64,000 nucleotides of DNA from Halalkalibacter alkalisediminis (GCF_028610705.1 NZ_JAQQWT010000002.1:248001-312000), one strand, 5' to 3'; positions 23,442 through 33,814 are shown, counted from the first letter of the stretch. Notes: generated by a model from the sequence alone, not told the origin. Numbers and translations: made by a program.

Positions 23442-25124
23442 ATGAGTGTGACCATGATGGATGTTCAATCTTTAGAGATTTTCAAAGGTTCTACCATTCG
23501 AACAGGAGCAAATAAACTGCAGTCTCGTTATGTAAATTGGGTTTCCGTTATCGAGACACCGGTCGAATCGTTCGTTCGTGAAAATGAACTTGTCTTAACT
23601 ACAGGTATTGGCTGTGGTCATGATCAAGAATTATTTTACAGCTTTGTTGACGACGTCATAAAATCAGGTGCCTCTGCCTTAGCTATTGCCCTTGGTCCGT
23701 TCGTTGAAGCAATTCCACATCGCGTTATTGATTTAGCTTTGAAGGAAGAATTCATTTTAATTGAATTAAATTGGTCTGTACGGTTTTCAGATATTTTAGA
23801 GCAAGTACTTGAACAAATTCATGAAGAAAAAAGACAGTACTTTGAAAAGATCGAAACCATTCGTAAGTCTTTGCTCCACTGTATATTGTCTGGTCAATCT
23901 CTTGATTTGGTTGCTAATCACTTTGCAACTTCCATTGGTTGTGAGGTTTTTATAGCAGATAAGCGAGGAGTCATCCGTGGCAAATGTAAGGACCTTGCGG
24001 AGGATTTACAAGATAGATGGACTTCATTCATGCAAGAACAACTTGAAGAGGATGGGATTTACCACTCTCTAGGTAATACATTTGAATGGCTTCAGTATTC
24101 AGGAGGTTACGCACTTCAGTTAACGATTCACTCAGCTGGGAATATACAAGGTTATATTATTGTTGGTGGGTTTGGTGCAGAACCATTTACCGAAGAGGAA
24201 CATAAAGAGTGGTTGATGTTACTCGAGCATGCAACTACAGCTGTCGCGATTCACTTTCTTCATGAGCAAGCAGCAAAAGAAGCAGAATGGCGACTTCGAG
24301 ATGATTTTGTATGGGAACTAACAAGAGGTTCATTTCATTCACAAGAATCCATGCTTTCAAGATCAAAATCATTAGGCTATCAATTGAATCTTCCATATAT
24401 TTGTGTCGTTGCTAAGCCAGAGCACCTAAAACAGAGTTTTCAATCGATGACACACTTAACGATTACATTTGATCACTGGCTTCACGAATGTATCCGTCAC
24501 ATGGAGGAAGAAGCAGAAAGTGTGGCGAAGTCCATGGCTTTAAAGTCCATGGTTACATTTCAACAAGAAGAATTAATCATCTTCTTGGAAGTAAACCATC
24601 ATAATGCTAATCAACAAACGAGAACGTATATTACGAAGTTAATCAGGCGCTTACACTATTTATACCCAACAATTACCTTAACATGGGGAATCGCTAAGCA
24701 ATATGGGTATTCTTGTTTCACTGCTAGCTATCAAGAAGCGAAACGCGCGCTTGAAATAGGTAGAAAAAAAAACGATCAGCATGCAATATCGACGTTTGCT
24801 GACACTACAGCCGATCGAATTACTGAAAATTTATTAAAGAACGAAGAATTAATAGATATTGCTAGTTCTGTCCTAGATTCACTTCTTCGATATTCGGAAG
24901 AAAGGCAAATCAACTTACTGCACACGTTTACGACCTATCACCATAATAGAGGAAATGTTAGTCAAACTGCTAGAGAATTAAATTTACATCGTCAGTCACT
25001 TCTTTATCGTTTGCGAAAAATAGAAGCGTTGACTAATTGCTCCTTAGATGATGCAGATGATTTATTTATTCTAGATTTAAGTACTCGTTTATGGTTAAAT
25101 GGGATGAAAACACATAGCGATTAG
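23442..25124 (+). CDS. PucR family transcriptional regulator
   Basis: 560-residue activator type known from purine (PucR) and proline (PutR) catabolism. Residues about 5-125 form the N-terminal PucR sensory domain (ending IELNWSVRFSDILEQVL); the middle part is a GGDEF-like CdaR/PucR module (YICVVAKPEHL ... LTWGIAKQYG); the C-terminal 60 residues are the PucR helix-turn-helix, GNVSQTARELNLHRQSLLYR. Start ATG 23442 is fixed by TTAAGGAGGTTAGC. It is divergent from the catabolic operon and is its most probable regulator, sensing a substrate or intermediate; the ligand is unknown. Confidence 0.93.
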   Translation: MSVTMMDVQSLEIFKGSTIRTGANKLQSRYVNWVSVIETPVESFVRENELVLTTGIGCGHDQELFYSFVDDVIKSGASALAIALGPFVEAIPHRVIDLALKEEFILIELNWSVRFSDILEQVLEQIHEEKRQYFEKIETIRKSLLHCILSGQSLDLVANHFATSIGCEVFIADKRGVIRGKCKDLAEDLQDRWTSFMQEQLEEDGIYHSLGNTFEWLQYSGGYALQLTIHSAGNIQGYIIVGGFGAEPFTEEEHKEWLMLLEHATTAVAIHFLHEQAAKEAEWRLRDDFVWELTRGSFHSQESMLSRSKSLGYQLNLPYICVVAKPEHLKQSFQSMTHLTITFDHWLHECIRHMEEEAESVAKSMALKSMVTFQQEELIIFLEVNHHNANQQTRTYITKLIRRLHYLYPTITLTWGIAKQYGYSCFTASYQEAKRALEIGRKKNDQHAISTFADTTADRITENLLKNEELIDIASSVLDSLLRYSEERQINLLHTFTTYHHNRGNVSQTARELNLHRQSLLYRLRKIEALTNCSLDDADDLFILDLSTRLWLNGMKTHSD

Positions 25125-25143
25125 ATTAAAGATCATTATAGAT

Positions 25144-25206
25144 AAAGAACCTCCCCCATTCCCCGCCATTACGTATAATGGTCCGGAAATGGAGAAGGTT
25201 CTTTTT
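25144..25206 (+). terminator. Large terminator after the PucR-type gene
   Basis: AAAGAACCT...CCATT..CCG.CCATTA pairs imperfectly with TAATGG.CCGG.AATGG...AGGTTCTTTTT; about 25 bp of interrupted stem ending in five Ts. It also abuts the stop of the converging kapB gene. Confidence 0.85.
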
Positions 25207-25210
25207 ACTA

Positions 25211-25579
25211 TTAAAAACCATATTCACTTTTACATTCGTTAAGCTTTTCAAGTGAAGCTTTCGCCCAATCTGAATCGTCTTCTTCTAAACTTTTTTGCAG
25301 TTCGACGACTGCTTGAAGAAGAGAACTTTTATATTCAGGTACTTCTCCCTCATACGATTTCAACGAAGAAAGAGGTACCCACGTTTTCTCAAATTGCGCT
25401 AATGCTTTCCTTTGATGAAACAGAGGCACTTCAATCATTTTAGGGTTATGAAGATCACCTTGTGTTGGATGTTTTAAGACAGCTAGAACTTTAACAAGTG
25501 CACGTTGCATGCTTTCTTGTCGTTCCACTAATTCTGCGATATACACTCCCGTTTTATAGAAGGCACGAACATATTCCAT
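25211..25579 (-). CDS. kapB: Kinase-associated protein B (KapB)
   Basis: In B. subtilis KapB is needed for full activity of the sporulation sensor kinase KinB. The 122-residue protein matches the family along its length: YKTGVYIAEL near the start, then VKVLAVLKHPTQGDLHNPK (about 29-47), PLFHQRKALAQFEKTWVP and the acidic DDSDWAKASLEKL C-terminus. I see no lipobox or signal peptide, although the B. subtilis protein is described as a lipoprotein. A ribosome site AAGGGG precedes the ATG. It is the last of three minus-strand genes; the first two are small membrane proteins. No kinB gene is in the window. Confidence 0.85.
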   Translation of the reverse strand: MEYVRAFYKTGVYIAELVERQESMQRALVKVLAVLKHPTQGDLHNPKMIEVPLFHQRKALAQFEKTWVPLSSLKSYEGEVPEYKSSLLQAVVELQKSLEEDDSDWAKASLEKLNECKSEYGF

Positions 25580-25605
25580 ATTACCGAACCCCTTTTATAG
25601 CTGTA

Positions 25606-25791
25606 TTAGATAATCCCGAAAGAAAACATAACGACTAGATAGATGATAATCATAATAAGTCCAATCGAAAAACTCCAAATAGCTCGTTTTTTCTTTTGAT
25701 GGAAAATACTCCAAATGCCAATTCCACCAAACAAACCCGTTAATATAAAAAACACAAAAACAGTTATAATTAATTGAATTTCTTCTGGCAT
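25606..25791 (-). CDS. Small two-span membrane protein, 61 aa
   Basis: Residues about 5-28 (LIITVFVFFILTGLFGGIGI) and 38-60 (WSFSIGLIMIIIYLVVMFSF) are membrane segments joined by a short basic loop HQKKKR, so both ends are probably outside. AGGAGGGGG precedes the ATG. It sits between another small membrane gene (9 bp upstream) and kapB (26 bp downstream), in one operon. Family not recognised. A competing frame over the same bases (25595-25837) lacks a ribosome site and reads as low-quality protein. Confidence 0.7.
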   Translation of the reverse strand: MPEEIQLIITVFVFFILTGLFGGIGIWSIFHQKKKRAIWSFSIGLIMIIIYLVVMFSFGII

Positions 25792-25800
25792 ATCCCCCTC

Positions 25801-26052
25801 CTACAAACCCGGTACTAGCCATGTGAAAAGTTTCCACATAAACTCCGAAGTAGGAACAAGGTATTGTTCAGATAACACTCCTAGTCTCGTCGTTTCTGAA
25901 AAACTGTCAATGACGATAAACGTAAACGTAATTAAAATGGCAATAATCGTAATTGCTAATATGATGGCAAGTAATGCTACGTATCCGAGTAAAACGCGAA
26001 GTGTCCATTTTAACCATTCCGGCCGTCTTTTTTCTTGAACATGTGAGTTCAA
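25801..26052 (-). CDS. Small membrane protein, 83 aa
   Basis: A basic cytosolic N-terminus (VQEKRRPEWLKW) leads into a long hydrophobic stretch, about residues 18-48 (LLGYVALLAIILAITIIAIL), that may form one long or two short spans; the C-terminal part (SEFMWKLFTWLVPGL) is amphipathic. I choose TTG 26052 because GGGAGGG precedes it by six bases; an ATG frame to 26082 has no ribosome site. First gene of the three-gene unit ending with kapB. Family not recognised. Confidence 0.65.
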   Translation of the reverse strand: MNSHVQEKRRPEWLKWTLRVLLGYVALLAIILAITIIAILITFTFIVIDSFSETTRLGVLSEQYLVPTSEFMWKLFTWLVPGL

Positions 26053-26147
26053 ACAAATCCCTCCCTGCTGATCATTATACATATATCTTTATCCTATCAG
26101 AATTATGTCGAAAAGCAGAGAAAGTAATTGAAAAAATAATGAATTTC

Positions 26148-26486
26148 TTAATCTAAATCTAGCTTATCAAGTATCGCACCAATAGGAACCCCGTCAGCAG
26201 TAGAAACATCACTGAAATCATAATCTCTTAAATCAATAAGCTGATTGCTTATTCCACGAATTTCTACACTAGAAAGCACATTACTAGACACAACGTCTTC
26301 TTCTTTCTTAGCACCATTCTTTATCGAATCAGGAAAATCAAAGGCTCTCTCATTACTTACTTCAGTATTAGCAGTATAATTAAGGGAGGCAGGATTTGGA
26401 TCATGGGTAAATTGGATAAGAACTATAACCCATACTCCAACAAACATTATAGCAGCCAAGCCAATTATTAATAATTGTTTAATCAT
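26148..26486 (-). CDS. Membrane-anchored protein of unknown function, 112 aa
   Basis: One N-terminal membrane segment (residues 4-26, LLIIGLAAIMFVGVWVIVLI) without a lipobox, then an acidic, Ser/Asn-rich extracytoplasmic part of about 85 residues ending in GVPIGAILDKLDLD. GATGGAGTG precedes the ATG. Family not recognised. It is on its own, between the YpjP-like gene and the small membrane genes; no terminator is visible after it. Confidence 0.65.
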   Translation of the reverse strand: MIKQLLIIGLAAIMFVGVWVIVLIQFTHDPNPASLNYTANTEVSNERAFDFPDSIKNGAKKEEDVVSSNVLSSVEIRGISNQLIDLRDYDFSDVSTADGVPIGAILDKLDLD

Positions 26487-26575
26487 TCTTCACTCCATCT
26501 TTCATTTCATCCATTTTATAGGTCAATTTTACCACGAATGATCATCCATGTCTGTTACAAAATATCTAAATATGT

Positions 26576-26603
26576 AAAAAAACCGCGTATAATTTATACG
26601 CGG
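26576..26603 (-). terminator. Terminator of the YpjP-like gene, with the stop codon inside the stem
   Basis: Minus strand CCGCGTATAA pairs with TTATACGCGG and continues into seven Ts. The TAA stop codon of the YpjP-like gene is part of the ascending stem. Confidence 0.85.
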
Positions 26604-27253
26604 ATCATACTGTTCCATCTAGGAGGCATATCTTTCCCCCATGGAATATTCCCAATGGTATGGTGTTTTTCATGTTGATCTAAATAAGTGTGATAATGAA
26701 AGTTAAAGGTATATCCCTGTTTAGGTGGTTGATCTCTTCGAACGTGAAAACGGAATATATCTTCTCCTGTCTCCTCATTGTATAAGTGGAAGATCTTTTC
26801 CCCTAAACCAGCAGAAGGTGTATTAGACATTTTAACCTTTTCCCAATCTTCATTAGAAAACGTCTTTGTTGTTTCACGAAGAACGTACTCTAATTCCGGT
26901 AAGATATCATCTTCAAAAGGACCACTAATTTTTTCAGTAATTACTGTACCAAATTTCATCATACTTTGTTTAACAGCTTCTTTAATAAAAAAGTTATTAA
27001 GTAGATCGGCCGATGAAACATTACGGTGAATATATTGCTCCGTTTTTGCAGGTAAGACCTCATCAAATAAATCATAACTATGTTCATTAACTTGATATAT
27101 TAATGGTTTTTCGCTATTTGTTTCACCAGTGGCTTTCTGTGGAGTTTCAGCTTGCACCTCTCGAACAAAATCCGTTGTCGGAACAAGGAATCCAAATGTC
27201 AGAAGCGCCGATGAGATAACGATCCCACGCTTCATAAGTTGAATCACAATCAT
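26594..27253 (-). CDS. YpjP-like protein
   Basis: Secreted or membrane-anchored protein of the Bacillus YpjP family, function unknown. An N-terminal signal-like segment (GIVISSALLTFGFLVPTT) ends near a VQAET site. The family part follows: KMSNTPSAGLGEKIFHLY, then FRFHVRRDQPPKQGYTFNFH and the C-terminal HTIGNIPWGKDMPPRWN. Start is uncertain: the ATG at 27253 lies too close to the GGAAGGG site, and the GTG at 27247 is better spaced; either gives nearly the same protein. Single gene with its own terminator. Confidence 0.8.
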   Translation of the reverse strand: MIVIQLMKRGIVISSALLTFGFLVPTTDFVREVQAETPQKATGETNSEKPLIYQVNEHSYDLFDEVLPAKTEQYIHRNVSSADLLNNFFIKEAVKQSMMKFGTVITEKISGPFEDDILPELEYVLRETTKTFSNEDWEKVKMSNTPSAGLGEKIFHLYNEETGEDIFRFHVRRDQPPKQGYTFNFHYHTYLDQHEKHHTIGNIPWGKDMPPRWNSMIRV

Positions 27254-27349
27254 ACGCCCTTCCATAGTTTCATTTTTGAAGAAAATTGCTCAAAAAGATC
27301 GACCTAGTATCTTTTTCAACATTTTTTAATGAGCGCTTATTGTTATGAG

Positions 27350-27381
27350 AGCCTGCTATGAGTAAATACTCACAGCAGGCT
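27350..27381 (-). terminator. Hairpin downstream of gltD, probable terminator
   Basis: AGCCTGCT-TGAGT pairs with ACTCA-AGCAGGCT around AAAT, 13 bp with one bulged position. No T run follows on the minus strand, so it may stabilise the 3' end rather than terminate. It lies 97 bases after the gltD stop, in the gap 27254-27477 that holds no gene. Confidence 0.5.
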
Positions 27382-27477
27382 AACATAATTGTATTTTCAT
27401 ACACGCACTCTAATACTATAATTCTCTCATGAAATCTATGAAAACGCCATTACAAATAGATTAAAAATTGTGAAATA

Positions 27478-28965
27478 CTATGGTAAATTAGAACTTCCCA
27501 TTAAGTAACGATCGCACTCTCTTGCGGCTTCGCGCCCTTCATGAATAGCCCATACAACAAGACTTTGTCCACGACGATTATCACCAGCAGCAAAAACTCC
27601 CGCTACACTTGTCATATACTTACCATATTCAGCCTCAATAGTAGAACGTGAAGTGGTATCAATTGAGAGTTCCTCTAGGATACGCTCTTCAGGTCCTGTG
27701 AAACCTACCGCTAATAGAACTAGATCTGCAGGCCAAACCTTTTCTGTGCCAGGAATTGGTGTACGAATCTTTCTACCACTTGCATCGATTGTCGTTTCAA
27801 CACCAATTGTGTGAATTTCTTTAACATGACCGTTCTCATCACCAACAAATTTCGTTGTACTCACTTGGTAACTACGAGGGTCCTGTCCATAAACTGCTTT
27901 AGCTTCTTTTTGTCCGTCTTCAACAGTATGGACAATGGGAAATAGTGGCCAAGGATTCTTATCACTACGCTCATCTGGCTTTTGACGGTTAATATCAAAT
28001 TGAGTAATTGATTTTGCTCCGTGACGAACAGATGTCGTAATACAGTCTACACCTGTATCTCCGCCACCAATGACAATTACGTTTTTCCCTTTTGCTGATG
28101 TGTATTTTCCATCTTGATGATTAGAGTTTAAAAGGCTTTTCGTATTTTCAGTTAAAAAGTCCATTGCAAAATGAATTCCTTTTAACTCACGGCCTTCAAC
28201 CTCAACATCACGAGGCTTCGTTGCTCCTGTACATAAAAGAACTGAATCAAATTCATTCTTTAAATCAGTCGCAGAAATATCTTTTCCAATTTCTACGTTG
28301 GTCTTAAACGTGATTCCTTCTTTTTCAAGAATGCTTACACGTCTTTCAACCGTTTCATTTGCGAGTTTCACATCAGGAATTCCGTAAGTAAGGAGTCCTC
28401 CAATTCGATCTTCTCTTTCAAAAACTGTAACTAAATGCCCTGCTTTATTAAGCTGAGCTGCTGCTGCTAGACCAGCTGGGCCAGAACCAACTACTGCCAC
28501 TTTTTTACCTGATCTTTTCAAAGGAGGTTGTGGAACAATCCACCCTTCTTGGAAGCCTCGTTCAACAATATGGTACTCAATACTTTTGATAGAGACCGCA
28601 TCATCACTGATCGCAACTGTACAGGAACCCTCGCAAGGTGCAGGACATACTCTTCCTGTAAATTCAGGAAAATTATTTGTTTTATGAAGACGATCTAGAG
28701 CTTCTTTCCACTTTCCGCGGTAAACTAAGTCATTCCATTCAGGAATCAAATTATAAACAGGACAACCAATTTCTCCAGACCCGTCTATTGTTGTTCCAGT
28801 TTGACAAAAAGGAACGCCACAATCCATACAGCGTGCTCCTTGTTGACGTAAAACTGGTTCAGGCATTAAAATTTGAAATTCCTTCCAACTTTTAGTACGT
28901 TCAAAAGGATCTCGTTTTGTAGGATTCTCTCTTTTATATTCTATAAATCCAGTTGGCTTCCCCAT
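27478..28965 (-). CDS. gltD: Glutamate synthase (NADPH) small subunit
   Basis: Feeds electrons from NADPH to the large subunit for conversion of 2-oxoglutarate and glutamine to two glutamates. 495 residues: an N-terminal Fe-S domain with CMDCGVPFC (about 38-46), GCPVYN and CPAPCEGSC, then an FAD-binding Rossmann [12 protein letters not shown] near 148, and an NADPH-binding segment [10 protein letters not shown] near 290; C-terminal [13 protein letters not shown] binds FAD. I choose ATG 28965 ([10 protein letters not shown]) behind GGAGTGAATGC. It follows gltA after 113 bp that include a hairpin. B. subtilis calls this subunit gltB. Confidence 0.96.
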   Translation of the reverse strand: MGKPTGFIEYKRENPTKRDPFERTKSWKEFQILMPEPVLRQQGARCMDCGVPFCQTGTTIDGSGEIGCPVYNLIPEWNDLVYRGKWKEALDRLHKTNNFPEFTGRVCPAPCEGSCTVAISDDAVSIKSIEYHIVERGFQEGWIVPQPPLKRSGKKVAVVGSGPAGLAAAAQLNKAGHLVTVFEREDRIGGLLTYGIPDVKLANETVERRVSILEKEGITFKTNVEIGKDISATDLKNEFDSVLLCTGATKPRDVEVEGRELKGIHFAMDFLTENTKSLLNSNHQDGKYTSAKGKNVIVIGGGDTGVDCITTSVRHGAKSITQFDINRQKPDERSDKNPWPLFPIVHTVEDGQKEAKAVYGQDPRSYQVSTTKFVGDENGHVKEIHTIGVETTIDASGRKIRTPIPGTEKVWPADLVLLAVGFTGPEERILEELSIDTTSRSTIEAEYGKYMTSVAGVFAAGDNRRGQSLVVWAIHEGREAARECDRYLMGSSNLP

Positions 28966-29021
28966 CGCATTCACTCCAATCTTCTTCTTCTCTAACAATT
29001 AAGAAGGCAAATAACTCAGGG

Positions 29022-29066
29022 AAACGACCCTCTCTTAAGCTTACTAGCTTAAGAGCGGAATCGTTT
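29022..29066 (-). promoter_or_regulatory. Intercistronic hairpin between gltA and gltD
   Basis: CTCTTAAGCT and AGCTTAAGAG form a perfect 10-bp stem around TACT, extended across an internal loop by AAACGA/TCGTTT. It begins a few bases after the gltA stop. No T run follows, so an RNA-processing or stability element setting subunit ratios is more likely than a terminator. Confidence 0.5.
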
Positions 29067-29078
29067 GTAAGTCATCTA

Positions 29079-32000
29079 TTATTTCCCGCTTACACGAGTC
29101 TTGTCACTTTTATTTTCATCAAAAGCAACCATGACCGCATCCACGTCCGTAAGTCCTTCTTGTTTCACTCGATCAATTGCTTCAAGCATTCTTTTATAAT
29201 CTTTTGGAATTACTTTTACAAATTTCGTTAAATAGTCATTCCAATTTGTAAGAATGTCTGCAGCACGAGTACTCTTCGTATAAGAAGAATGGTTTTCAAG
29301 TAACGTACGTAATTGATCAATATCTTTTGTTTCAATTACAGGCTCAAGATGAACCATTTCTTTATTACACTTCTTATCGAATGTTCCGTCCTCATCAAGA
29401 ACAAATGCCACACCACCAGACATACCAGCAGCAAAGTTCTTTCCAACAGTTCCTAGGTTAACAACCACACCACCAGTCATATATTCAAGACCGTGATCGC
29501 CAACACCCTCAACAACAACTTTTACTCCAGAGTTACGCACAGCGAAACGTTCACCAGCAATACCGTTGATGTAGGCTTCTCCACTAGTTGCTCCGTAGAA
29601 TGACGTGTTACCAATTAGAATATTGTCTTCAGCCTTAAAAGTTGAAGCTACAGGTGGATAAACGATGATCTTACCACCTGATAAACCTTTTGCTGTGTAA
29701 TCATTGGCATCACCCTCTAAACGCAATGTCATACCTTTTGGTATAAATGCACCAAAGCTTTGACCTGCAGATCCTTTAAAATCAAAGGTAATTGTATCTT
29801 CTGGTAAACCTTTTGCTCCGTATCGCTTGCTAATATGACTACCAACAATCGTTCCAACAACGCGATCTACGTTTTTAATAGGGAATTGAGCATGAACCTT
29901 CTCACCACGTTCAAGAGCAGGTTGACTTACAGCTAGTAACTCTCTCATATCTAAAGAAGCCTCTAATTGATGATCTTGACTCTTTGTGCAATAATTCCGT
30001 TCATGGTTATCTGGTTTCGGTTGATAAAGAAGATTTGATAAATCTAGATGTTCAGCCTTCCAGTTATCAACATTCTTATTCATCTCTAGTAAGTCTGTAC
30101 GACCAATCAATTCGTCAATTTTACGAATTCCTAGCTCAGCCATTAGTTCACGAATTTCTTCGGCTACAAAGCGCATAAAGTTTTCAACATGCTCAGCTTG
30201 CCCCATATACTTCTTACGTAATTCAGGGTTCTGAGTCGCAATTCCAACAGGACAAGTATCAAGGTGACAAACACGCATCACAATACAGCCTAATACAACT
30301 AGTGGTGCAGTAGAAAAGGCAAACTCTTCTGCTCCAAGTAAAGCTGCTGTAACGACATCGCGTCCTGTCATAAGCTTACCATCTGTTTCTAATGTAACAC
30401 GATCACGTAAGTTATTAAGAAGCAACGTTTGATGCGTTTCTGCAAGCCCAATCTCCCAAGGAAGACCTGTATGTTTAATACTAGTTCTCGCAGCAGCGCC
30501 TGTACCACCATCATAACCACTAATAATAATTCCATCAGCGCGACCTTTTGCAACACCTGCAGCAATCGTACCAACTCCAGTACCAGCTACAAGCTTAACA
30601 CTGACCTTTGCAGTAGGATTCGCATTTTTTAAATCATGAATCAATTCAGCCAAATCCTCGATTGAATAGATATCATGATGTGGTGGTGGTGAAATTAAAC
30701 CAACTCCAGGTGTAGAACCACGAACTTCCGCTACCCAAGGATAAACCTTGTTTCCTGGTAATTGACCACCTTCACCAGGCTTAGCCCCTTGAGCAACCTT
30801 GATTTGAATCTCATCAGCATTCACAAGGTAGTGACTTGTTACTCCAAATCTACCAGAAGCAACTTGCTTGATAGAACTACGGCGCAAATCCCCATTTTCA
30901 TCTGGTGTAAAACGGTTCGGATCTTCTCCACCTTCACCTGTATTACTCTTCCCGCCAATACGGTTCATTGCAATAGCTAGTGTTTCATGCGCTTCTTGAG
31001 AAATCGATCCAAACGACATTGCACCTGTACGGAACCGTTTGAAGATTTCTTCTACTGGCTCTACCTCATCAAGTGAAATAGATGTGCGTCCTTCTTTAAA
31101 AGCCAGTAACCCACGTAATGTTGTTTGTTCTTTCGTTTGTTCATTAATAGCATTTGAATATTTCTTAAAAAGATTAAAATTGTTCGTACGACATGCATTT
31201 TGAAGCATGTGAATTGTATGAGGGTTGTATTGGTGTGGATCCCCATTACGACGCCATTGTAAATCATCACCTGGGTCTAATGCTTTATCAACGCCTTCTT
31301 GATCTGAATAAGCACGACTGTGACGTGTACGAACTTCTTTTTCAATGATTTCTAGATTTATTCCACCAATTCTTGTTGTCGTCCAAGTGAAGTACTTATC
31401 AACAACGGACTCGTGAATGCCAACTGCCTCAAAGATTTGAGCACCACGGTAACTTTGAATGGTTGAAATACCCATTTTTGATAATACTTTCATAATTCCT
31501 TTTGAAGCAGCTTTCACATATTTGTTAACAGCTTCTACATAAGAAATTTCTTCAAGTAATCCATCTTGAATTAATCCATCAATAGAATCGAAAACAAGAT
31601 ATGGGTTAATAGCTTCTGCTCCAAATCCAAGCAAACAAGCGAAATGATGGACTTCTCTTGGCTCACCAGACTCAACCAATAGGCTTACTTGTGTTCTCGT
31701 ACCTTGACGAATTAGGTGATGATGAAGCCCAGATACCGCAAGTAGTGCTGGAATAGCGGCTTGTGTTGCACTCACCCCACGATCACTCAAGATAATTAGA
31801 GTATGACCAGCTTTTATTGCCGCATCAGCGCGAGCGAATAAAGAGTTTAATGCATCTTCTAACTGGTTATCTTCTTTAGAAACATCAAATGTAATTGGTA
31901 AAGTGATAGATTTAAAGCCTTCCATTTTATTATGACGAAGCTTCGCTAACTCTTCATTATCCAGAATCGGATACGGAAGGTGAATATGGCGACAGCTAAG

Positions 32001-33674
32001 TGGCTCTGGATTTAATAGGTTACGCTCAGCACCAATGGTTGTACCCATTGCTGTAACAACTTCTTCACGAATGGCATCAATTGGCGGATTAGTAACTTGA
32101 GCAAATAATTGCTTGAAGTAGTTATATAAAAGTTGAGGACGTTTAGACAAAACCGCAAGCGGTGAGTCATATCCCATTGAACCTACTGGATCAACACCTT
32201 CTTTAACCATTGGTTGAATGACTTTTGACAACTCTTCATATGTGTAACCAAAAGCAAGCTGACGAGTACCTAAATTTTTAAAATCGGTATTTTCAACATG
32301 AGCTGTTTCAAGAACATCTTCAATTTGAATTAGGTGATCATTTACCCAATCTTCATATGGATGTTCACTTGCGATTTGGTGCTTAATTTCATCATCAGGA
32401 ATAATACGACCTTCTTCTGTGTCAACTAGTAACATATGCCCTGGATGAAGACGTTCTTTATATAAGATATTTTCTGGTTCAATATCTAAGACCCCAACTT
32501 CAGATGACATGATAATATAGTCATCTTTTGTTACATAGTAACGAGACGGACGTAGTCCGTTACGGTCTAAACATGCTCCAATTTGTTTTCCATCTGTGAA
32601 TACAATGGCCGTTGGTCCATCCCATGGTTCCATTAATGTGCTATGAAACTCATAAAATGCTTTCTTTTCAGGCGACATATGTTCATCATTTTGCCACGGC
32701 TCTGGAATCATCATCATAGCTGAGTGAGCCATCGATCGACCAGATAGCGATAAAAATTCAATTGTGTTATCAAACATAGATGAATCTGATCCATCTTTAT
32801 CAACAACTGGGTGAATTTTTTCTAAATCACTTCCGAACGCATCGGATTCAAACATTGCTTCACGAGCATGCATCCAGTTTACATTTCCTTTGACCGTGTT
32901 AATCTCACCATTATGAATCATATAGCGATTCGGATGTGCTCTTTCCCAACTTGGGAACGTATTTGTACTAAATCTTGAGTGAACAAGTGCAATGGCTGTC
33001 TCAAAATCTGGATCCGGAATATCTAAAAAGAATTGATCAACTTGTTCTGTTGTCAACATCCCTTTATAGACAATTGTACGACTAGATAAACTAGCAAAAT
33101 AGAACGATTCGTCTTCTGGTACAAATGAGATTAATTCTTTTTCTGCACGTTTACGAATGACATACAATTTACGTTCGAAATCTAATTCCGTCTTTAAGCC
33201 TGGGTTTCTTTTAATAAATAATTGACGAATATATGGCATAGCTGCTTTTGCCGCATTACCAAGCATTGAATCATCAACAGGAACTGTACGCCAGCCTAGA
33301 AGCTCCATACCTTCTTTTTCTATAATGGCTTCTAAACCTTTCTCGCAACATTCCCTTGCTTCTTCATCCTGTGGCAAAAACAGCATCCCTACTCCATACT
33401 CGCCTGTTTCAGGAAGAGTTACACCATCTGCCAAACAGACCTTTTCGAAAAAATGATGAGGTATTTGTAATAAGATTCCTGCACCATCTCCCGTATTAAC
33501 TTCATCACCTTGCCCGCCACGATGTTCCAAGTTTCGCAAAATATGAAGGGCATCTTCAACTATTTGATGCGATTTCTTCCCTTTCATATGGGCTAAAAAG
33601 CCGATGCCACAATTATCATGCTCAAATTGTGGATCATATAGGCCTTGTTTCTTCGGTAATTGTGAGTACCGCAT
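29079..33674 (-). CDS. gltA: Glutamate synthase large subunit
   Basis: The 1531-residue amidotransferase/synthase subunit. Domains in order: class II glutaminase with nucleophile Cys in HDNCGIGF (about residue 22, N-terminal after propeptide removal); central domain; FMN-binding synthase domain with the 3Fe-4S motif [12 protein letters not shown]; and the C-terminal beta-helix (GXXGG-rich, for example [22 protein letters not shown]). Ammonia is channelled from glutaminase to the FMN site. Start: ATG 33674 (MRYSQLPKK), behind GGAGAAAGGG. First gene of the gltA-gltD operon. No gltC activator gene lies next to it here, unlike in B. subtilis. Confidence 0.97.
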   Translation of the reverse strand: MRYSQLPKKQGLYDPQFEHDNCGIGFLAHMKGKKSHQIVEDALHILRNLEHRGGQGDEVNTGDGAGILLQIPHHFFEKVCLADGVTLPETGEYGVGMLFLPQDEEARECCEKGLEAIIEKEGMELLGWRTVPVDDSMLGNAAKAAMPYIRQLFIKRNPGLKTELDFERKLYVIRKRAEKELISFVPEDESFYFASLSSRTIVYKGMLTTEQVDQFFLDIPDPDFETAIALVHSRFSTNTFPSWERAHPNRYMIHNGEINTVKGNVNWMHAREAMFESDAFGSDLEKIHPVVDKDGSDSSMFDNTIEFLSLSGRSMAHSAMMMIPEPWQNDEHMSPEKKAFYEFHSTLMEPWDGPTAIVFTDGKQIGACLDRNGLRPSRYYVTKDDYIIMSSEVGVLDIEPENILYKERLHPGHMLLVDTEEGRIIPDDEIKHQIASEHPYEDWVNDHLIQIEDVLETAHVENTDFKNLGTRQLAFGYTYEELSKVIQPMVKEGVDPVGSMGYDSPLAVLSKRPQLLYNYFKQLFAQVTNPPIDAIREEVVTAMGTTIGAERNLLNPEPLSCRHIHLPYPILDNEELAKLRHNKMEGFKSITLPITFDVSKEDNQLEDALNSLFARADAAIKAGHTLIILSDRGVSATQAAIPALLAVSGLHHHLIRQGTRTQVSLLVESGEPREVHHFACLLGFGAEAINPYLVFDSIDGLIQDGLLEEISYVEAVNKYVKAASKGIMKVLSKMGISTIQSYRGAQIFEAVGIHESVVDKYFTWTTTRIGGINLEIIEKEVRTRHSRAYSDQEGVDKALDPGDDLQWRRNGDPHQYNPHTIHMLQNACRTNNFNLFKKYSNAINEQTKEQTTLRGLLAFKEGRTSISLDEVEPVEEIFKRFRTGAMSFGSISQEAHETLAIAMNRIGGKSNTGEGGEDPNRFTPDENGDLRRSSIKQVASGRFGVTSHYLVNADEIQIKVAQGAKPGEGGQLPGNKVYPWVAEVRGSTPGVGLISPPPHHDIYSIEDLAELIHDLKNANPTAKVSVKLVAGTGVGTIAAGVAKGRADGIIISGYDGGTGAAARTSIKHTGLPWEIGLAETHQTLLLNNLRDRVTLETDGKLMTGRDVVTAALLGAEEFAFSTAPLVVLGCIVMRVCHLDTCPVGIATQNPELRKKYMGQAEHVENFMRFVAEEIRELMAELGIRKIDELIGRTDLLEMNKNVDNWKAEHLDLSNLLYQPKPDNHERNYCTKSQDHQLEASLDMRELLAVSQPALERGEKVHAQFPIKNVDRVVGTIVGSHISKRYGAKGLPEDTITFDFKGSAGQSFGAFIPKGMTLRLEGDANDYTAKGLSGGKIIVYPPVASTFKAEDNILIGNTSFYGATSGEAYINGIAGERFAVRNSGVKVVVEGVGDHGLEYMTGGVVVNLGTVGKNFAAGMSGGVAFVLDEDGTFDKKCNKEMVHLEPVIETKDIDQLRTLLENHSSYTKSTRAADILTNWNDYLTKFVKVIPKDYKRMLEAIDRVKQEGLTDVDAVMVAFDENKSDKTRVSGK

Positions 33675-33747
33675 TGGCATCAACCCTTTCTCCAAAAAAG
33701 TAAAAATCAATCAACTCTCCCCAAAATCTCATGAGCTAATATACAAG

Positions 33748-33776
33748 ATCATATCATTTTTCTGACATTTCGGCAA
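33748..33776 (-). promoter_or_regulatory. Candidate sigma-A promoter of gltA
   Basis: Minus strand TTGCCG, 17 bp, TATGAT. Transcription would start about 65 nt before gltA. The weak -35 fits a promoter that needs an activator. Confidence 0.55.
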
Positions 33777-33800
33777 ATTAAAATTTAATATAAATATCTA

Positions 33801-33814
33801 TGAAAGCGCTTCCT
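33801..33814. promoter_or_regulatory. cre-like CcpA site upstream of gltA
   Basis: TGAAAGCGCTTCCT differs at two positions from the palindrome TGAAAGCGCTTTCA. It lies 25 bp upstream of the predicted -35, a place where CcpA could activate or block an activator. The rest of the gap 33675-33947 shows no gene. Confidence 0.45.
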
